From contig CAJQUW010015620.1 of NCBI GenBank assembly GCA_907163375.1, positions 124,001-188,000 on the forward strand: a stretch of DNA of 64,000 nucleotides, in the 5' to 3' direction. The notes beneath the pieces were generated by a model. That model was not told where the DNA came from and searched no databases. It saw only the letters and a program-made list of their open reading frames with translations. Positions 11,266-23,274 of this stretch are shown here, piece by piece (positions within the stretch are counted from its first letter, which is position 1; every line of letters begins with the position of its first letter). Both the position numbers and the translations under genes were made by a program. The stretch comes from Prostheceraeus crozeri (Eukaryota; Platyhelminthes; Polycladida; Euryleptidae).

Positions 11266-12838
11266 TTAGCTACACGTGGCTATATACTTGCTCACTTTGA
11301 GGAAAGAATAGTGAGCACTATAAACCTGCTGTCGATGGACGGTAATTCGCCTTCTAAAAGTGTCCCCGGTTTGGCCAATATAGTATTCACGACAATTCCG
11401 ACATTGCAATTTGTAAATGACATTAGACGATGTACAGGTAAGGTTCTGATTTATCTCAAAATGTTTGGTGCCGAAAGGGGTTTGGAATGTAATGCTTTTA
11501 CCGGTAATTAAGGTGTCGCAAGCTTTACAGCGACTATCATTACAGCGCCGGACCCCGAAAATAGTCATTCTATTTTTGTTGGAGAGGATAGAAATCAATG
11601 GTCTGGGTTGGCGAAAAGTTGGCCTAAGCTCGCAATTACGGAAGGATTTTATAAAAGGCAAGCTACTGGACAAGGGTTTGATCACCTCTTTGAAAATATC
11701 CGGATTATTTCTGTTGTATGTTCTTATGAAGGGAATAACAGTTTTGTGCGATTGATCTTTAGCTTTGGTTACATGGGATTCAGCTTTACGAATAGCATCG
11801 TCTATTAGATTGTTAGGATAACGCAGACTCAATAATTTCATTTTCAGCTCGTGATATCTTTTGTCACGTACAGGTTTATCGGAGACGATGCGCTTAATAC
11901 GATGCGCCAAATTATACGGAATATTATGGAGAATATGACGGGGATGGGCCGAATTGAATGGTACGAAATTCATTGTATCGGTCAGTTTACGGTAGATATC
12001 TGTATGAATAGATTTTGAGTTGCAATCATACATAACTTCGACATCCAGAAAATTCATACTTTTACTGCTCATACTTTCAGTGAATTTAATGGATGGATGT
12101 AAATTTTGAATGATGTCATAAAATTCATCAGCATCACCATATTCACTTCTCCAAATAATCCAACAATCATCGAGATAGCGCAGCCAAGAGTGTTCAATAT
12201 CATGAGCTACATTCGGATAAATCTCCCGAAGCTTCATGTACATTTGCATTTCTAAATATCCCATTACCAACGAAGCATAAGTTGGGGCAACTTTCGTCCC
12301 CATCGCAGTACCCGCAATTTGTAAAAATACTTCATCTTCAAATGAGAAATAATTCCGTTCGAGCACAAGTTTTAGACCATCTAAAATCATATTCATATTA
12401 AAACGGATAGGAATGCTATCTTCACAATTCTCAATCCAATATTCTATTGCTTTATAACCGAGCTCGTGCGGTATGCTAGTGTACAAAGACACCACGTCAA
12501 GCGTTATAAAAGAAAAATCACCTTCAATCGTCTTGGGTAAGCTGTTTAAAAATTGGAAAATGTCCCTGCAATGACTGCTGATATTAGGCAAAATTAACTT
12601 CAGAATTTCATTCAATAAATTTCTGAGATGACTGGTAGGAGAATAGCAACTGGAAATTATGGGCCGGAACCTGAGATTTGAAGGAGCTGATTTCGAGAAA
12701 TAGCCATATTTATAAGGAACAATGTTAGAAAAGTAATTTCTCTCTTTATGCAGCTTCGGTAACCCGTACATATACGGTAATCTATGTTTAACGTCATCTG
12801 TGTCATACGTTTTGTGTATAAGTTTGCGTCGGTCCTGC
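11266..12838 (-). pseudogene. Penelope-like element ORF: RT plus GIY-YIG, 5'-truncated
   Basis: One long minus-strand frame holds the Penelope RT: LPYMYGLPKLHKE (fingers), FRPIISSCYSPTSHL, FITLDVVSLYTSIPHELG (motif A), TAMGTKVAPTYASL (motif B), WLRYLDDCWIIW (catalytic YLDD), MNFLDVEV. A Cys-rich linker (CNDSRCKACDTL) and a GIY-YIG domain (NVIYKLQCRNC, EYYIGQTGD) follow. The frame extends upstream of the first Met to about 12838, where a stop and a foreign sequence begin, so the N-terminus is lost. The catalytic motifs are intact over 500 residues, indicating a fairly young but 5'-truncated copy. The endonuclease nicks the target and the RT copies RNA from the nick. Confidence 0.92.
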
Positions 12839-12953
12839 TACGGTGTACCACCTCGACCGCGCAAACTCTCCTTTGCTCTTTGTATCAAAATTCTTTGGGA
12901 AATAAAATTGGGGAGGGCCCTGAACACTGGCCTCTCGTGGCATTACCTCCTCA

Positions 12954-13313
12954 ATGCCTAATTCCCAACGTCTCACACGTTCTACATCAAGACAACGTAC
13001 AGACGAAGAGCAAGAATCCGAACAGCACGAGCAACAGCCTCAGCCCAGCCGCGAGCCCCCGAGTCCGGAGGGACCTTGGGACTCAACTCCGCGTCAACCC
13101 ACAGCGGTTTCGAACTCCCAGCGGCCACGTCAGTCGATTAGAAGATTTCTTTCAACACAGGTGCCCTCAACTCCACGGATACCTAGTCCGCAACCGACTA
13201 ATCACAACTTAAAGGATCTCATCACTCAACTACTCAAAGCCACACACGATGACCAGGCGTCAAAAGGAAGACTCCAGCGAGATCAACACTCGCCAAATAT
13301 GCCAGGCAGCTGA
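12954..13313 (+). pseudogene. Pro/Gln/Ser-rich gag-like ORF of a retroelement fragment
   Basis: A 119-codon frame from an ATG (MPNSQRLTRSTSRQ), dominated by Pro, Gln, Ser and Arg, with no cysteine knuckle. It overlaps the next frame by 65 bases. GC content and codon use differ sharply from the AT-rich surroundings. Together with the following basic and acidic frames and the RT fragment it looks like the 5' part of one retroelement inserted beside the Penelope copy. I cannot assign a family. Confidence 0.45.
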
Positions 13314-13608
13314 AAATTGCATCGACTCCACAAGAACTTCACCAAGGGACCGCAAGGATCTCCGTTTCTTGCTCGAGCTCGCCCGAGCTCCTACTGATCG
13401 AGTCCCCGACCTCATCCTCCAACGTCTTCGAACCGTCACAACGGGAGCCACCTTGGGATGGGGGCACGTTGCCCAACAGGAACGCCGAGGAGCCCGGGGC
13501 AGAGGTGGAGCGGGCGGACCTTCAAGGGGAGCCAGGCGCGGAGGATTTCGACAGCAATATACCCACGAGCGAGATGAACCCCGACATCAATCTCAATACA
13601 GGAATTAA
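13249..13608 (+). pseudogene. Basic RGG-rich nucleocapsid-like ORF
   Basis: A 119-codon frame starting MTRRQKEDSSEIN. After a helical-looking middle (ICQAAENCIDSTR, LRFLLELARAPTDRV) it ends in a strongly basic Arg/Gly tail (RRGARGRGGAGGPSRGARRG). RGG tails bind RNA, which fits a nucleocapsid role, but no zinc knuckle is present. It lies between a Pro-rich ORF and an acidic ORF, each in a different frame. That arrangement means either frameshifts in a decayed gag or a genuinely overlapping layout. Confidence 0.4.
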
Positions 13609-13987
13609 CCCACAAACGATCTCCGAGGACCTTCAGCAAATCGTCATGGAAGAATTACAAAAATGGTTGGACGACTTGGATTTTCAGGAGACAGAATCAG
13701 TGCAAACCGAACTCTCTATTCAAAAACTACCTGACTCAGACCCTACGCCTTGGGGCGACTTCTTCAATGATGACGAATCCGTGAACGAATCAAACGATCC
13801 TCCTGAGGACCAACCCGAACCTGCAGAACAAGAAGCTGCTGATTCCTACGATCTTCCAGACCTAGAAGAATTCGGATCGACCTGCCCGGGAAATCGGGCC
13901 TTCAGTAAGAGATGCCCCGCACAGCACACCGCATTCACACACACCAAAATCACGCCACCAAATAATTCTGATTGCAAGGCCGCATAA
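13469..13987 (+). pseudogene. Acidic ORF overlapping the RGG frame
   Basis: A frame open to 13987 without an ATG near its start (the first codon of the open stretch is TTG), so it is probably expressed by fusion or is a shifted part of the same gene. It is rich in Asp/Glu/Pro (DDLDFQETESV, EDQPEPAEQEAADSYD). It overlaps the preceding frame by 140 bases and the RT frame by 16. No domain recognised. Confidence 0.35.
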
Positions 13988-14400
13988 TTAAATGCCGTCA
14001 ATTTTGGCACTGTTACTCAAAAAAAATTAAAGAGGGTTTCAAAATACAAATTGATAATTGTAAAAACTCTGTCGGTAACAAACCTAAGTACTCTGATACA
14101 GAATTCTATGTTTTACAAATTACGATAGACTACCTTCTGCAAAACAATATTATTAGACCTGTTAAAAAACGGGGCCCCTTTCTTTCCTTTCCGATAATAA
14201 TTCCGAAACCGAATAAGAAACCTCGTTTTGTCGTGGATTTTAGTCATTTAGCGCCTTCCGTACGTTCGCCAAAATTCAGTATGCCACACTTACATAGTTT
14301 AGCTATGAACATTATTCGTACTTGTTTGTCAACCGACTGATCTAATTTCATTGTTACAAAAATTCAATGATGCGTCTCCACTCAACTTCACGATGGAAAT
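13972..14400 (+). pseudogene. Truncated reverse-transcriptase fragment of uncertain clade
   Basis: The frame reads GRIIKCRQFWHCYSKK, then KEGFKIQI, ITIDYLLQNNIIRPVKK, FPIIIPKPNKKPRFVVDFSHLAP, KFSMPHLHSL. A stop at 14338-14340 is followed in frame by SNFIVTKI. This is the fingers-to-motif-A start of an RT. The lead-in (G+I..FW....I..GFKI) recalls DIRS/Ngaro-type RTs, while RFVVDFS followed by KF.MP.L.SL recalls hepadnavirus-like RTs. Motifs B and C are missing. The frame ends shortly before the inverted repeat at 14509. I cannot decide the clade without a profile search. Confidence 0.55.
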
Positions 14401-14854
14401 GAGCAACAGGAGAGTTTGCCCTTATGTACTGGTCAGTAAGCGAGTGGATGGGTCGGTGAAATCTGCAGTTTACAGAAAGGCGACTTGGTCAGGCCTATAT
14501 ATACCGGTAAATTATCAAATCTCAAAATATGCAAAACTTTTAAATATAGCACGAACGCTTTCTATTACTCTTCAGGTACATTTAATAGTGTAACAGATGA
14601 CATAGGATGGTAAATCTTCAATATTTAAAATGTGCATATAGGTCAAAGATATCAGAGTTGGTTTAGCTTGGGAGAAAAGACGTCGATGAAATATCTTTCC
14701 TTGCATTTGCGTGATATGGGATCATTTTTGTGCATTTTATAGATTGGAAGGATTGTAAATTTCTTTTGTCCACAGATATCAATATGTTCACTGAGTTTGA
14801 GTTGTCTATAATTCGGTTGGTTAATTTGTTGTTTATGAATTCGAGTACGTTCTC

Positions 14855-15343
14855 TTATTGTATTCCAGTTTCACCGATGTAACAATTTAAGCATCCACCG
14901 CAAGTCATAACGTAAATTACGTTTTGTGTTGAGCATGTCATGTTGTATTTAATTTTGAATAATGTTCCATTGAAATTGTAGTCTGAAGCTTCCTTTATAA
15001 AGTCACAAGTCCCACATCTAGGATCTTGGCATTTTTTAACGGGGTATTTTTGTTGTGTTTCATTGAATTTTGATTTACAAAGAATTCGTTGAAGATTGTT
15101 TGGTTGTCTTTGGCTATTAATGAAGGTTTTGTCGATAAAAATATGTTTTGTTTGAGGATCACTTTTTAAGAGTACTCTAGCATTGGAAATGAATAACTGA
15201 ATATTTTTATTGCAAGGATTGTAAGTTGATACAAAAGGAATTATTTGTTCATTTTTCTTTTCATGGTTTGACTGAAGAAGTTCTGATCTATCAATATTTG
15301 TTGTTTGTATTTTAATTATTACATCGGTGAAACTGGAATACAA
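14855..15343 (-). pseudogene. Penelope-like C-terminal fragment (linker and GIY-YIG)
   Basis: Minus-strand frame with FVSTYNPCNKNIQLF, KKCQDPRCGTCDF and QNVIYVMTCGGCLNCYIGETG. This is the conserved linker, the CxxxxCxxC signature and the GIY..YIG motif of Penelope proteins. It is truncated at the right by the inverted repeat, which also duplicates the YIGETG end. With the pieces at 16086-16340 and 16440-16754 it makes up one dismembered copy reading right to left. Confidence 0.85.
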
Positions 15344-15598
15344 TAAAAGAACGTACTCGAATTCATAAACAACAAATTAACCAACCAAATTATAGACAAC
15401 TCAAACTCGGTGAACATATTGATATCTGTGGACAAAAGAAATTTACAATCCTTCCAATCTATAAAATGCACAAAAATGATCCCATATCACGCAAATGCAA
15501 GGAAAGATATTTCATCGACGTCTTTTCTCCCAAGCTAAACCAACTCTGATATCTTTGACCTATATGCACATTTTAAATATTGAACATTTACCATCTTA

Positions 15599-15991
15599 CG
15601 TGGTGAGATCAAAAATGATTTAGACTCGACCAGAAGGAATAATGCTACGACTTAGATATTTCACACTGGATGACTAATGGGTATATAGCTAACAAATATC
15701 GTACTGATAACTTCTATTGATATTTTTTCTTTAGTATTTTTATCGATTTTAAATATTTAGTATTTTTCAGCATTTTAGTTGATTTTTTCCATACATTTCC
15801 TTAACTTCCCTCTGAATACATGCCACAAAAGTACAACAGCTAATCCACAAAATGCTAATTTCAAAAGTAAATACATGTCATTTCAATAGGATATTTGTTA
15901 GCTATATACCCATTAGTCATCTAGTGTGAAATATCTAAGTCGTAGCATTATTCCTTCTGGTCGAGTCTAAATCATTTTTGATCTCACCACG
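15599..15991. mobile_element. MITE with 102-bp TIRs and TA target duplication
   Basis: Arms 15599-15700 and 15890-15991 are near-perfect inverted repeats starting CGTGGTGAGATCAAAAATGA. TA dinucleotides flank both ends (15597-15598 and 15992-15993). The equivalent place in the left arm of the surrounding inverted repeat (about 14600) reads straight through as CCATCCTATGTCATC, an empty site. TA duplication suggests a Tc1/mariner-type mobiliser, although the TIRs are long. No coding capacity. Confidence 0.9.
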
Positions 15992-16085
15992 TATGTCATC
16001 TGTTACACTATTAAATGTACCTGAAGAGTAATAGAAAGCGCTCGTGCAATAGTTAAAAGTATTGCATATTTTGAGATTTGATAAT

Positions 16086-16340
16086 TTATTTATATATTAC
16101 CGAATATTGAGTTGATCCATTATTGTTGATAGTTATATATATATATATATAACTCCCCTCCGCGAATGTATCATCTACATAGCGTACGTAAAGATCACAC
16201 ACTTCATCAATAACACCACTGATCTTTTTCTCCAGAGAACCTATATGCACCTCGGCAAACAGAGGACCGACACAACTCCCCATGGCCACACTATCTACTT
16301 GATGATGGTATCGCTTGTTAATATAGGAATTGAACATCAC
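16086..16340 (-). pseudogene. Penelope-like RT middle fragment
   Basis: Minus-strand frame with FNSYINKRYHHQVDSVAMGS (motif B, VAMGSCVGPLFAEV) and DLYVRYVDDTFAEG (catalytic YVDD). The frame then runs into a short (TA)n tract near 16136-16152 and the inverted repeat. The conserved pro-leu after MGS is replaced by Cys-Val. A separate frame at 16440-16754 holds the upstream fingers part, so at least one frameshift separates them. Confidence 0.85.
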
Positions 16341-16439
16341 AAGAACACAACTCCAACAGTTTTATCAATTGCGAGATAGGAATCGGAGATGCCAGAACAA
16401 TGTCATTGACAGCATTCAAAATTATGTCAACAGCGTTTC

Positions 16440-16754
16440 TCACAGGCACATTTTCTTCCCACTCAAGGTCTTTTCCTTTATTGCATCAACAAAATCAAAA
16501 CTATCCTTAACAGAATAGTTAGGGAAAGAAGGACTGGGAAAGAATGCCTGAAAAGGAAAGGAAGAGAACAGCTTCGCAGGCTGAAGAAGTTCGTTGAGCC
16601 AACCTCCTGTTCTGTGAGTCACCCATTCACTCTTGTCCATAATTGGGCGCAAAGGCCGAGACTCCTTATGCAATTTTGGCAGACCATGTAGCCTTGGAGT
16701 ATTAGAGCCGGAAGATGAAAGATTCTTTCTCTTGGCTCTTTGAAATCGCACCAC
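16440..16754 (-). pseudogene. Penelope-like RT N-terminal fragment
   Basis: Minus-strand frame containing RLHGLPKLHKESRPLRPIMD, the conserved GLPKLHK fingers motif with the following LRPI, then SVKDSFDFVDAIKEKTL. It is followed leftwards, after a frame break, by motif B and YVDD at 16086-16340. It belongs to the same copy as the C-terminal fragment at 14855-15343. Confidence 0.8.
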
Positions 16755-16870
16755 GCTTGCACAGCTACTTCAGGACATTCGTTAGTTTGCTTTGGACTGC
16801 ATCCGCCCCATCTTTCTGATCTACATCACTTTTTAAATTTTCTTTCTTTACTTCTTTGCAGCTAACCATC

Positions 16871-16945
16871 TTATGTCTCTACACACTAAGATCCAGTCAT
16901 TGTAATGCCCATGAATAGAAAGGACGACAATCCTCGGGTTCATTA
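16871..16945 (-). repeat. Diverged inverted relative of the 10.3-kb tandem repeat
   Basis: ATGTCTCTACACACTAAGAT and CAATCCTCGGG match, in reverse complement, the segment of the 346-bp repeat around 10410-10490. It lies just upstream of the second Penelope copy, consistent with a pseudo-LTR of a related element. Confidence 0.65.
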
Positions 16946-16975
16946 TCTTGAATTGTTTTTTCTTTATAAATGTGT

Positions 16976-19970
16976 GCAAGGGTCCAATTTCTTCCAAGCC
17001 TCATAATTAGTTGATTACTCAACTTGTTCACTTGGTCAGCCGAGACCCCGTGACACTTGGTTAAAGAAACATTGTTTAACTAGACGAAGCTGTCCGTGAT
17101 TGGAAGTTTGTTACTGCATAGACAATCATGTAATACAACTGCCCCGTCTACTATCATTATTCATGAGTTGCCAGAAATCTTGTCGACACACGCTTCGGAC
17201 GCAAGTGCCAACAACTACTGAGTGAAGAAAATCCAATTGTTTGTGAGCAGGTGCAAGAGAGCCTCGTCTGCAGATCAGAGATTCGAAATCTTCTGACCTC
17301 AATCGAGGGAAATGGTTGCTCATCAAATGGCTGAGTGTGGGAATAAATCAAATTTGAGGTTTGCCACTGAACGGATCACCCGATCTCGACAAAGCTTACA
17401 TATTCTTGAAGCTGATAAAACCATCACTCTTTCAAAACCAAAATCGAGGACACACGCTTTAATATAATAGAAGCTATAACGTCGTGTAAAGTTGACAGCT
17501 AAAAACATAGCTAACACGAAAGTTAGAGAAAAATCTGGAAAAAGTGCAAATTGAGTGAAATCGTACCAAATGTTGTCGAAATTCGAATAAAATTACCGGT
17601 ATATCATCTAAAAGCTCATCGAAATGATTCTGTAGCCTCAATCTGTTTTTTCTGCTTCTCGTAGATTCGTCAGTAGGCATCCGTTAATGAATTGACCAAA
17701 AATTCATACTTTTGAGTCTGCTAACCACAACTGACCAGACAGAGCCTAATCGCTCGGCCAATATGAAGTACTAGACATATCCTTTTACATGGCATAAGGT
17801 TAATTGAAATTCAGCATCCTCATCAATGAAAACTCGAGTCAGATATTTTTAGCAACATTTTTTGGTAAAACTTATCTTAGTACTGTATTTTTTATGCATT
17901 CAACGAATCTTGGAATCCTTACACCATGAAAAAGTTGGTGGGTAATCAACCCTGTCTCTCAATTTTCATTAAACAATTCTGTCGTCTTCATAAAAAGACC
18001 CTGCATCAAGAACACGTTCAATTTTCTTTCGTGGGGCCTTCTGACGATAACTGGCCGCTCAAGAAAATAAAATGTATGCCAGAATAATCTATGGAATATA
18101 AAGTTTCCATAGATTATTACAGCTAATTGTCAGCATTCGTTTTCTATCCACGTGTAGAACTATTGATGAATGTTAATTGATGTGATGTATGTGAATATTT
18201 CATATATTAGCCAAGCAGTTATAAAGATATAAATTGATGCGTCACTAAATATCAGAAACACACAAATATTCACTGCATGACGGCTATATCAAGCGAGATT
18301 TTGTGAAAATATTGAATACAATTCATGCATTAGAGTAGGCTACAGTTCTTAAAATGATAAAGCACTTTCGAATTTCTTCTCACTCACCTTTGCCAAAAGA
18401 TGAGGTGGAGTACAAAATCATTTCAGAACAATTCGCAACTCAATCAAATTCCATTGAGGGGTCTAGCAATCAAGTTCAAGATATGTCAGGCCAGGTTTAT
18501 TCGGACGCAAAACGACGTACGGGAAGCCAATTGCCTACAGTGAGGATATTCCAGGGTTGCCGCTTCCGAAGACAAAAATACAGACTTAAAGATGAGTCCC
18601 TACAATAATCCTAGAACATTATAATAGCCTTATTAAGCTATACGATGAGCCCTGTTTCTATCACGCAAGAGCACGATCAACATCATTTTCAAAGAAAACA
18701 TTGGGACAAAATTAAAGTGAGGAGCGATCTGTTGATTAAAAGGCATGTTTAAATAAAGCACTGCACTTACCTTAGTCTTCTTCATCATGGTTTTATTCAA
18801 AGCCCTTGCCGCAAAACAAACTATACATGCGACATTTTTAAACTTAGGTATAGCATGCTTTGTCGGTCCAGCCGTATTATAGCTCAATTCTTCACTAGAG
18901 CTCTATTTCGAATATTTGTTACCTCGACGCTACGTTAAGCCGAGGAAGCACAGCAATTTTTGCGTTGCATATTCTCTGGCCTTATAATAAATTGGAAAAT
19001 TAACTACTGTAATCAGCTATACCTCTTATAACAGGAAACAGTGCGTCCAATGAGCTACATTTACTTGAAGTCCAATTGAAGGACAAGACAGAAAAATAGA
19101 CGAATACCTCTTGTGAAATAAGTATCATTTCAGATTTATTGTCGCAATAAGCAAGTTTGTAGGATCTATCCAATAGCCATCCAATTTCGAATTGATGATG
19201 TACCATAATCAACTATCATGTACGTACTACAAAAGCATCCAAACGATAATACTCAAACTCCTAAATGATCATAACAATTAACATTTAAATCTTCTAACTA
19301 GTGATGAACAAAGTAGAACCGGACGGCTAGACGAAGAGACTGCAGACAGAAAAAGATCGGCTCGGATTAAAATCGGTTTAGCCGAGAAGATCTGTGATCA
19401 CTTTAAACATGCTTGCCAGCATTGGAAAATTCACCTAACTACACACAGCTCATGTTTTATCATTTCTGTCTCACCTGATGCACACTGCAGACTACACACG
19501 CTTGCACACGAAAACTAATTCAAAACAGATTCAAAAAGCTTTACCCCAACCACTGGCTCTGTTTGTGATGTGTCCCGTTCATGTTCGAAGCAAATGAAAT
19601 GAGAAATGTGAGGGCCACATGTATATTAGAAAACCGTTGACCCTCTGTAATCGAGTCTCACTTGATGAACAGCTTCCTTACATTGGATTCCTCTTACAAA
19701 CTGGTTCAAGAGGTCAGATTACCCTAATAAGGCTCTGCAGCCCGTACAGGACACGAAAAAGCGTGCCCGAAAACGAAACTACCCTACCACGGCTAGCGTT
19801 ACAAACACCCTGCTTACAATCAAAATAAACAATATTTTGATTCATATGAGATTGAAGCCAGTATCATGCTGCCTGACTTGGCCAAGCCCGGTATAGCCGC
19901 GGCTTCAGCTTAAGATAAAATAGAGTCAGTTGATTGTTTGAAAGAGGCCCTGACTAGTCATTTTTAGGTT
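16976..19970. other. Intergenic, no gene recognised
   Basis: Only short unconvincing frames. A 40-bp palindrome centred near 18102 (TCTATGGAAT...) is the only notable structure. The region around 18354-18608 has an 84-codon frame that I cannot relate to any family. Confidence 0.5.
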
Positions 19971-20382
19971 TATAGTTGGAATGAGTCAGGAGTACTTTAC
20001 GATGTTAATATATATAATTAGTTTTAATTGTTTGTACAAAATTTTTCGACTGCTATCCGGCAATCGTCTTCAGGTACAAAGGAATCTATTGATGTTAGTA
20101 GGAGTTTGAATGATTAGTTTGAAAATTATATTTACAATGAGGACATATGGCATAATACAATGTAATGTAGATATAAACAGGTTGTACTGGATTACATTGC
20201 ATTATACCACATGTCCTCATTGTAAATATCATTTTCAAACTAATCATTCAAACTCCTACTAGCATCAATAGATTCTTTTGTACCTGAAGATGATTACCGG
20301 ATAGCAGTCGAAAAATTTTGTACAAACATTTAAAACTAATTACATTAACATCGTCAGATACTCCTGACTCTTTCCAACTATA
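19971..20382. repeat. Near-perfect foldback with Penelope-type hammerhead-like motif in each arm
   Basis: Arms 19971-20169 and 20191-20382 are inverted copies with a loop of about 21 bp. Each arm carries, in its outward sense, CTGAAGA, a six-pair hairpin (GATTGC/GCAGTC, with CGGATA as loop in one arm) and GAAA, the form of the motif found in Penelope pseudo-LTRs. A snap-back of two pseudo-LTR pieces is the simplest explanation. Confidence 0.85.
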
Positions 20383-20696
20383 GGACTAAAGTCAGCTGAC
20401 TTGGACTAAGTATTCTCTATCCACGGACATCTCTATTTCAAACTCTTATATATATAATTGATCTATATTGATGTTATTTCTTCATCATTTTCACGGATTT
20501 CAAAGGAATTCGCAAAATTCATTCTAGCAAAACAGTAAATTCTCTTTCGACAGAAGAGTATAGAGTAAAGAGACACATCAAACTTGATGACAAACTAGGA
20601 CAAATTTGCTGATGAAGCCTGGCTTACGCACAGCACGCGAATTAATAAAGAATATAATCGAATATTATAAAGAGTAATGAAGAAATATATAGAATA

Positions 20697-20993
20697 TCGC
20701 ATCGCAACAGTAGGTGTATCTCGATGACATCGAGAATTTTGGGTTGCAATCAATAGTTTGAATATTTTAGAAAAAAACTTGCAGTGTACTGTGCATTAGT
20801 GGGGTGATTTTGGAGCACGCGAATTGACGAATTGTTGAAAATTCAGTAACAGCGTCGTCTAAATTGAGTTACTTTGCATCGCAAAAGTAGGTGTATCGCA
20901 ATGACATCGTGAATTTGGGGTTGGAATCAATAGATTAAACATTTTAGTAAAAACTTGATAGTGTACTCTGCATAAGCGGGGTGATTATGAAAC
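20697..20993. repeat. Two-copy direct repeat, period about 180 bp
   Basis: A unit of about 118 bp beginning GCATCGCAA.AGTAGGTGTAT and ending GGGGTGATT occurs at 20697-20815 and 20877-20993 with roughly 85 percent identity. No coding. An AAAAGGGCGAAAAGGG-rich tract follows at about 21040-21075. Confidence 0.75.
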
Positions 20994-23274
20994 GGACAAT
21001 GCTTCACGTTTCATTTATCACTTAAAAAGAGGAAAAGCGAAAAGGGCGAAAAGGGAGAAAAGGGCGAAAAGGGTCCGAGCTCATTTAAGGTTACGATGCT
21101 TGCTATGCTTTTGATATCTTTTCAACAGTGTCATTTTCTCAAAACTTCCTTGACATAAATACTCAATCTTTGCATTATAGAGGCACATTTTGCATCAAAC
21201 CTTCACAACTCTTTGCACACATAAATGCAGTTTTTAGAAAACAAAGGACACCTATCCATTCACGTACATTCTGCAAGTGACTTAATTAAATAATTTTGTC
21301 TCCAAAAATCTTAACGATGCCAAGATTTGTTCTAAATTTTTATTGAGCAGTTGTCTTCAAACAGTTGTTTCTGCAGTTGTCTGCAGAACATACTAGTCGA
21401 TGAAGAAGTCCCTCCGTTTGTAGATGGACAACACTTCATATCTCAGTATACACTTCTGTCGCTTCTACCAAAATCAAGACACTTCAACACGAGTGGTTTT
21501 CACGTCACTATACATCTTTCATGCAGATTTACTGGTCCCCTTATCTAGAGTTCCCTGTGTAAAGATATTCTTGGCTTCATTCTTTGGTCATCTACTTGTT
21601 GTTGCATTATTCTAAAAATAAACTTTCTTGATCTCAGGCAATATTTGACTTTAAGAGAAAATACTTCCGGTTTTTATCATGATGTTCGTACATCCTAAGT
21701 GGCATCAGAAGAACGCAATCAATGAATAATTGGGTTCCATAACTTACACAATTACCACTGACAGACCTGTCTTATACTTGCCTTGGTGAAAATGAATACT
21801 GATTAAAAAATACAGACCTGAGAGAAAAATATGGACCATTTGGGACTCCCGACAAAAAATATAGATTCCGAAAAGATCAAGGCAGCTCAATATACAAGAA
21901 TCTTAGAGATTGCAATCTATTCACCGGACACAAGATCGAATCATATTTTTCTGTTGATGCATGTTGCGCAAATGTGCCCAATGTTCAGATTACTGAGGCC
22001 ATTTTTTGAAGCGGTTCAGGACCTCGTTGTGTGGTCTGAAAGGACATGTGAGTGATTTGCTCCTGACATGGTCTTATCCCATTTTTGATTTCATCACTTG
22101 TTAATTTTCTATAGTTCAATGTCTCAATTTCAGTATGTATGCATAATTTTTACTCCTCAAGAAAACAAGTTCTTCGAATCCAAAGTTACTTTAAAAACCC
22201 AAGATTTACAGGGCGAATTTACGTGCCTTCTCGTGATGAATAAGTGTGATTTGTTTTTATCGAATGTTTATCGACTTGTTTCAATTGATTGTATTTTGAA
22301 ACTAAGCTAGCCACTCAAATTGCATATGCTAGATGAATTGTAATGTTAGTTTTTAAAAATACAGTAAAGGCAATGAGAATTTAATAGAACAATGACATGT
22401 GAAAAATGAAGAATAATTCATCAATCTTGATGTTAATATTTCAGAGAAGCAACCTTGTGACAAAAAACTTCCTACTCAGTGACACCTTCAACTTGACATC
22501 ACTTCTTCGTTCATTCAATGACGCCATCAAGACATAGAGACATAAACAAGCAAATTGATGGTAATCATGTACATGTTTAATGGCCGTCAATGCTGTGTTC
22601 GTAGACATATACATGCTCCTGATCCCCAGAAGGAAGGTTTGCTATTGAGCAACTAGCTCATTGAGATGAAGTAATAATAATTTTGTGCATTAAGCTATGA
22701 GATGCTCTTCAGAATTTACTTAGAATGACAAAACATGTACAGTGAACGATGTCTTTATCGTGGTAAATAGAAAGGACGGTCTAAAAACACTCGTCTAGTT
22801 CTCTTGTAGAACTGGAATAACACTGACACGTCAAAATGCTGTTATATCTTAAATTCCCATAAATTCGATGTATATGAATTCATGATATTTGAATGCATCT
22901 GCGCAGCATATGTTAAACTGCCCACGCATCGGACTGCAGGAGAATTCTTTAAGTAGAATGGTAGCTGAGGAACAGATGTCAGCATTTCATTTTGGCAAAG
23001 ATCACAGTAGCAATATTTGTTTGATTTAATAAAACAAGAACTCCTAAAAAATATAATCACGTGCTTGATTTATGCACATTTGATTAGAGCAAAGACAATT
23101 TCAATACAGTCACAAAAGTGATAAAGGCTACTGAAAGTTTTGATCAACGATTTTTTAGATGGAGAAATCAAATGCATGGACGGGCCTTTAGGATCCAACG
23201 CCTTTTCACGGTCGAAGTTGGTGGTATGATTTACACTAGATCACAAGCATAGAACAAGTATATTTAGTTAGACT
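20994..23274. other. Intergenic, no gene recognised
   Basis: Short frames only, none with recognisable motifs. Composition is uniform and AT-rich. No RNA gene signature was seen. Confidence 0.5.

Larger units (their letters stand above)
14509..16087. repeat. Large inverted repeat derived from a Penelope copy
   Basis: The left arm 14509-14883 is the reverse complement of two right-arm blocks, 15319-15596 and 15994-16087. The right arm is interrupted by a 393-bp MITE (15599-15991). The spacer 14884-15318 holds part of the Penelope ORF. The arms include the end of the GIY-YIG domain, so the element re-inserted or folded back on itself, a rearrangement often seen around Penelope-like elements. 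Confidence 0.9.

Noticed and set aside
19971-20382. Fully functional hammerhead ribozyme
   Set aside because: The core has one or more extra bases between CTGAAGA and stem II, so I report only a hammerhead-like motif.
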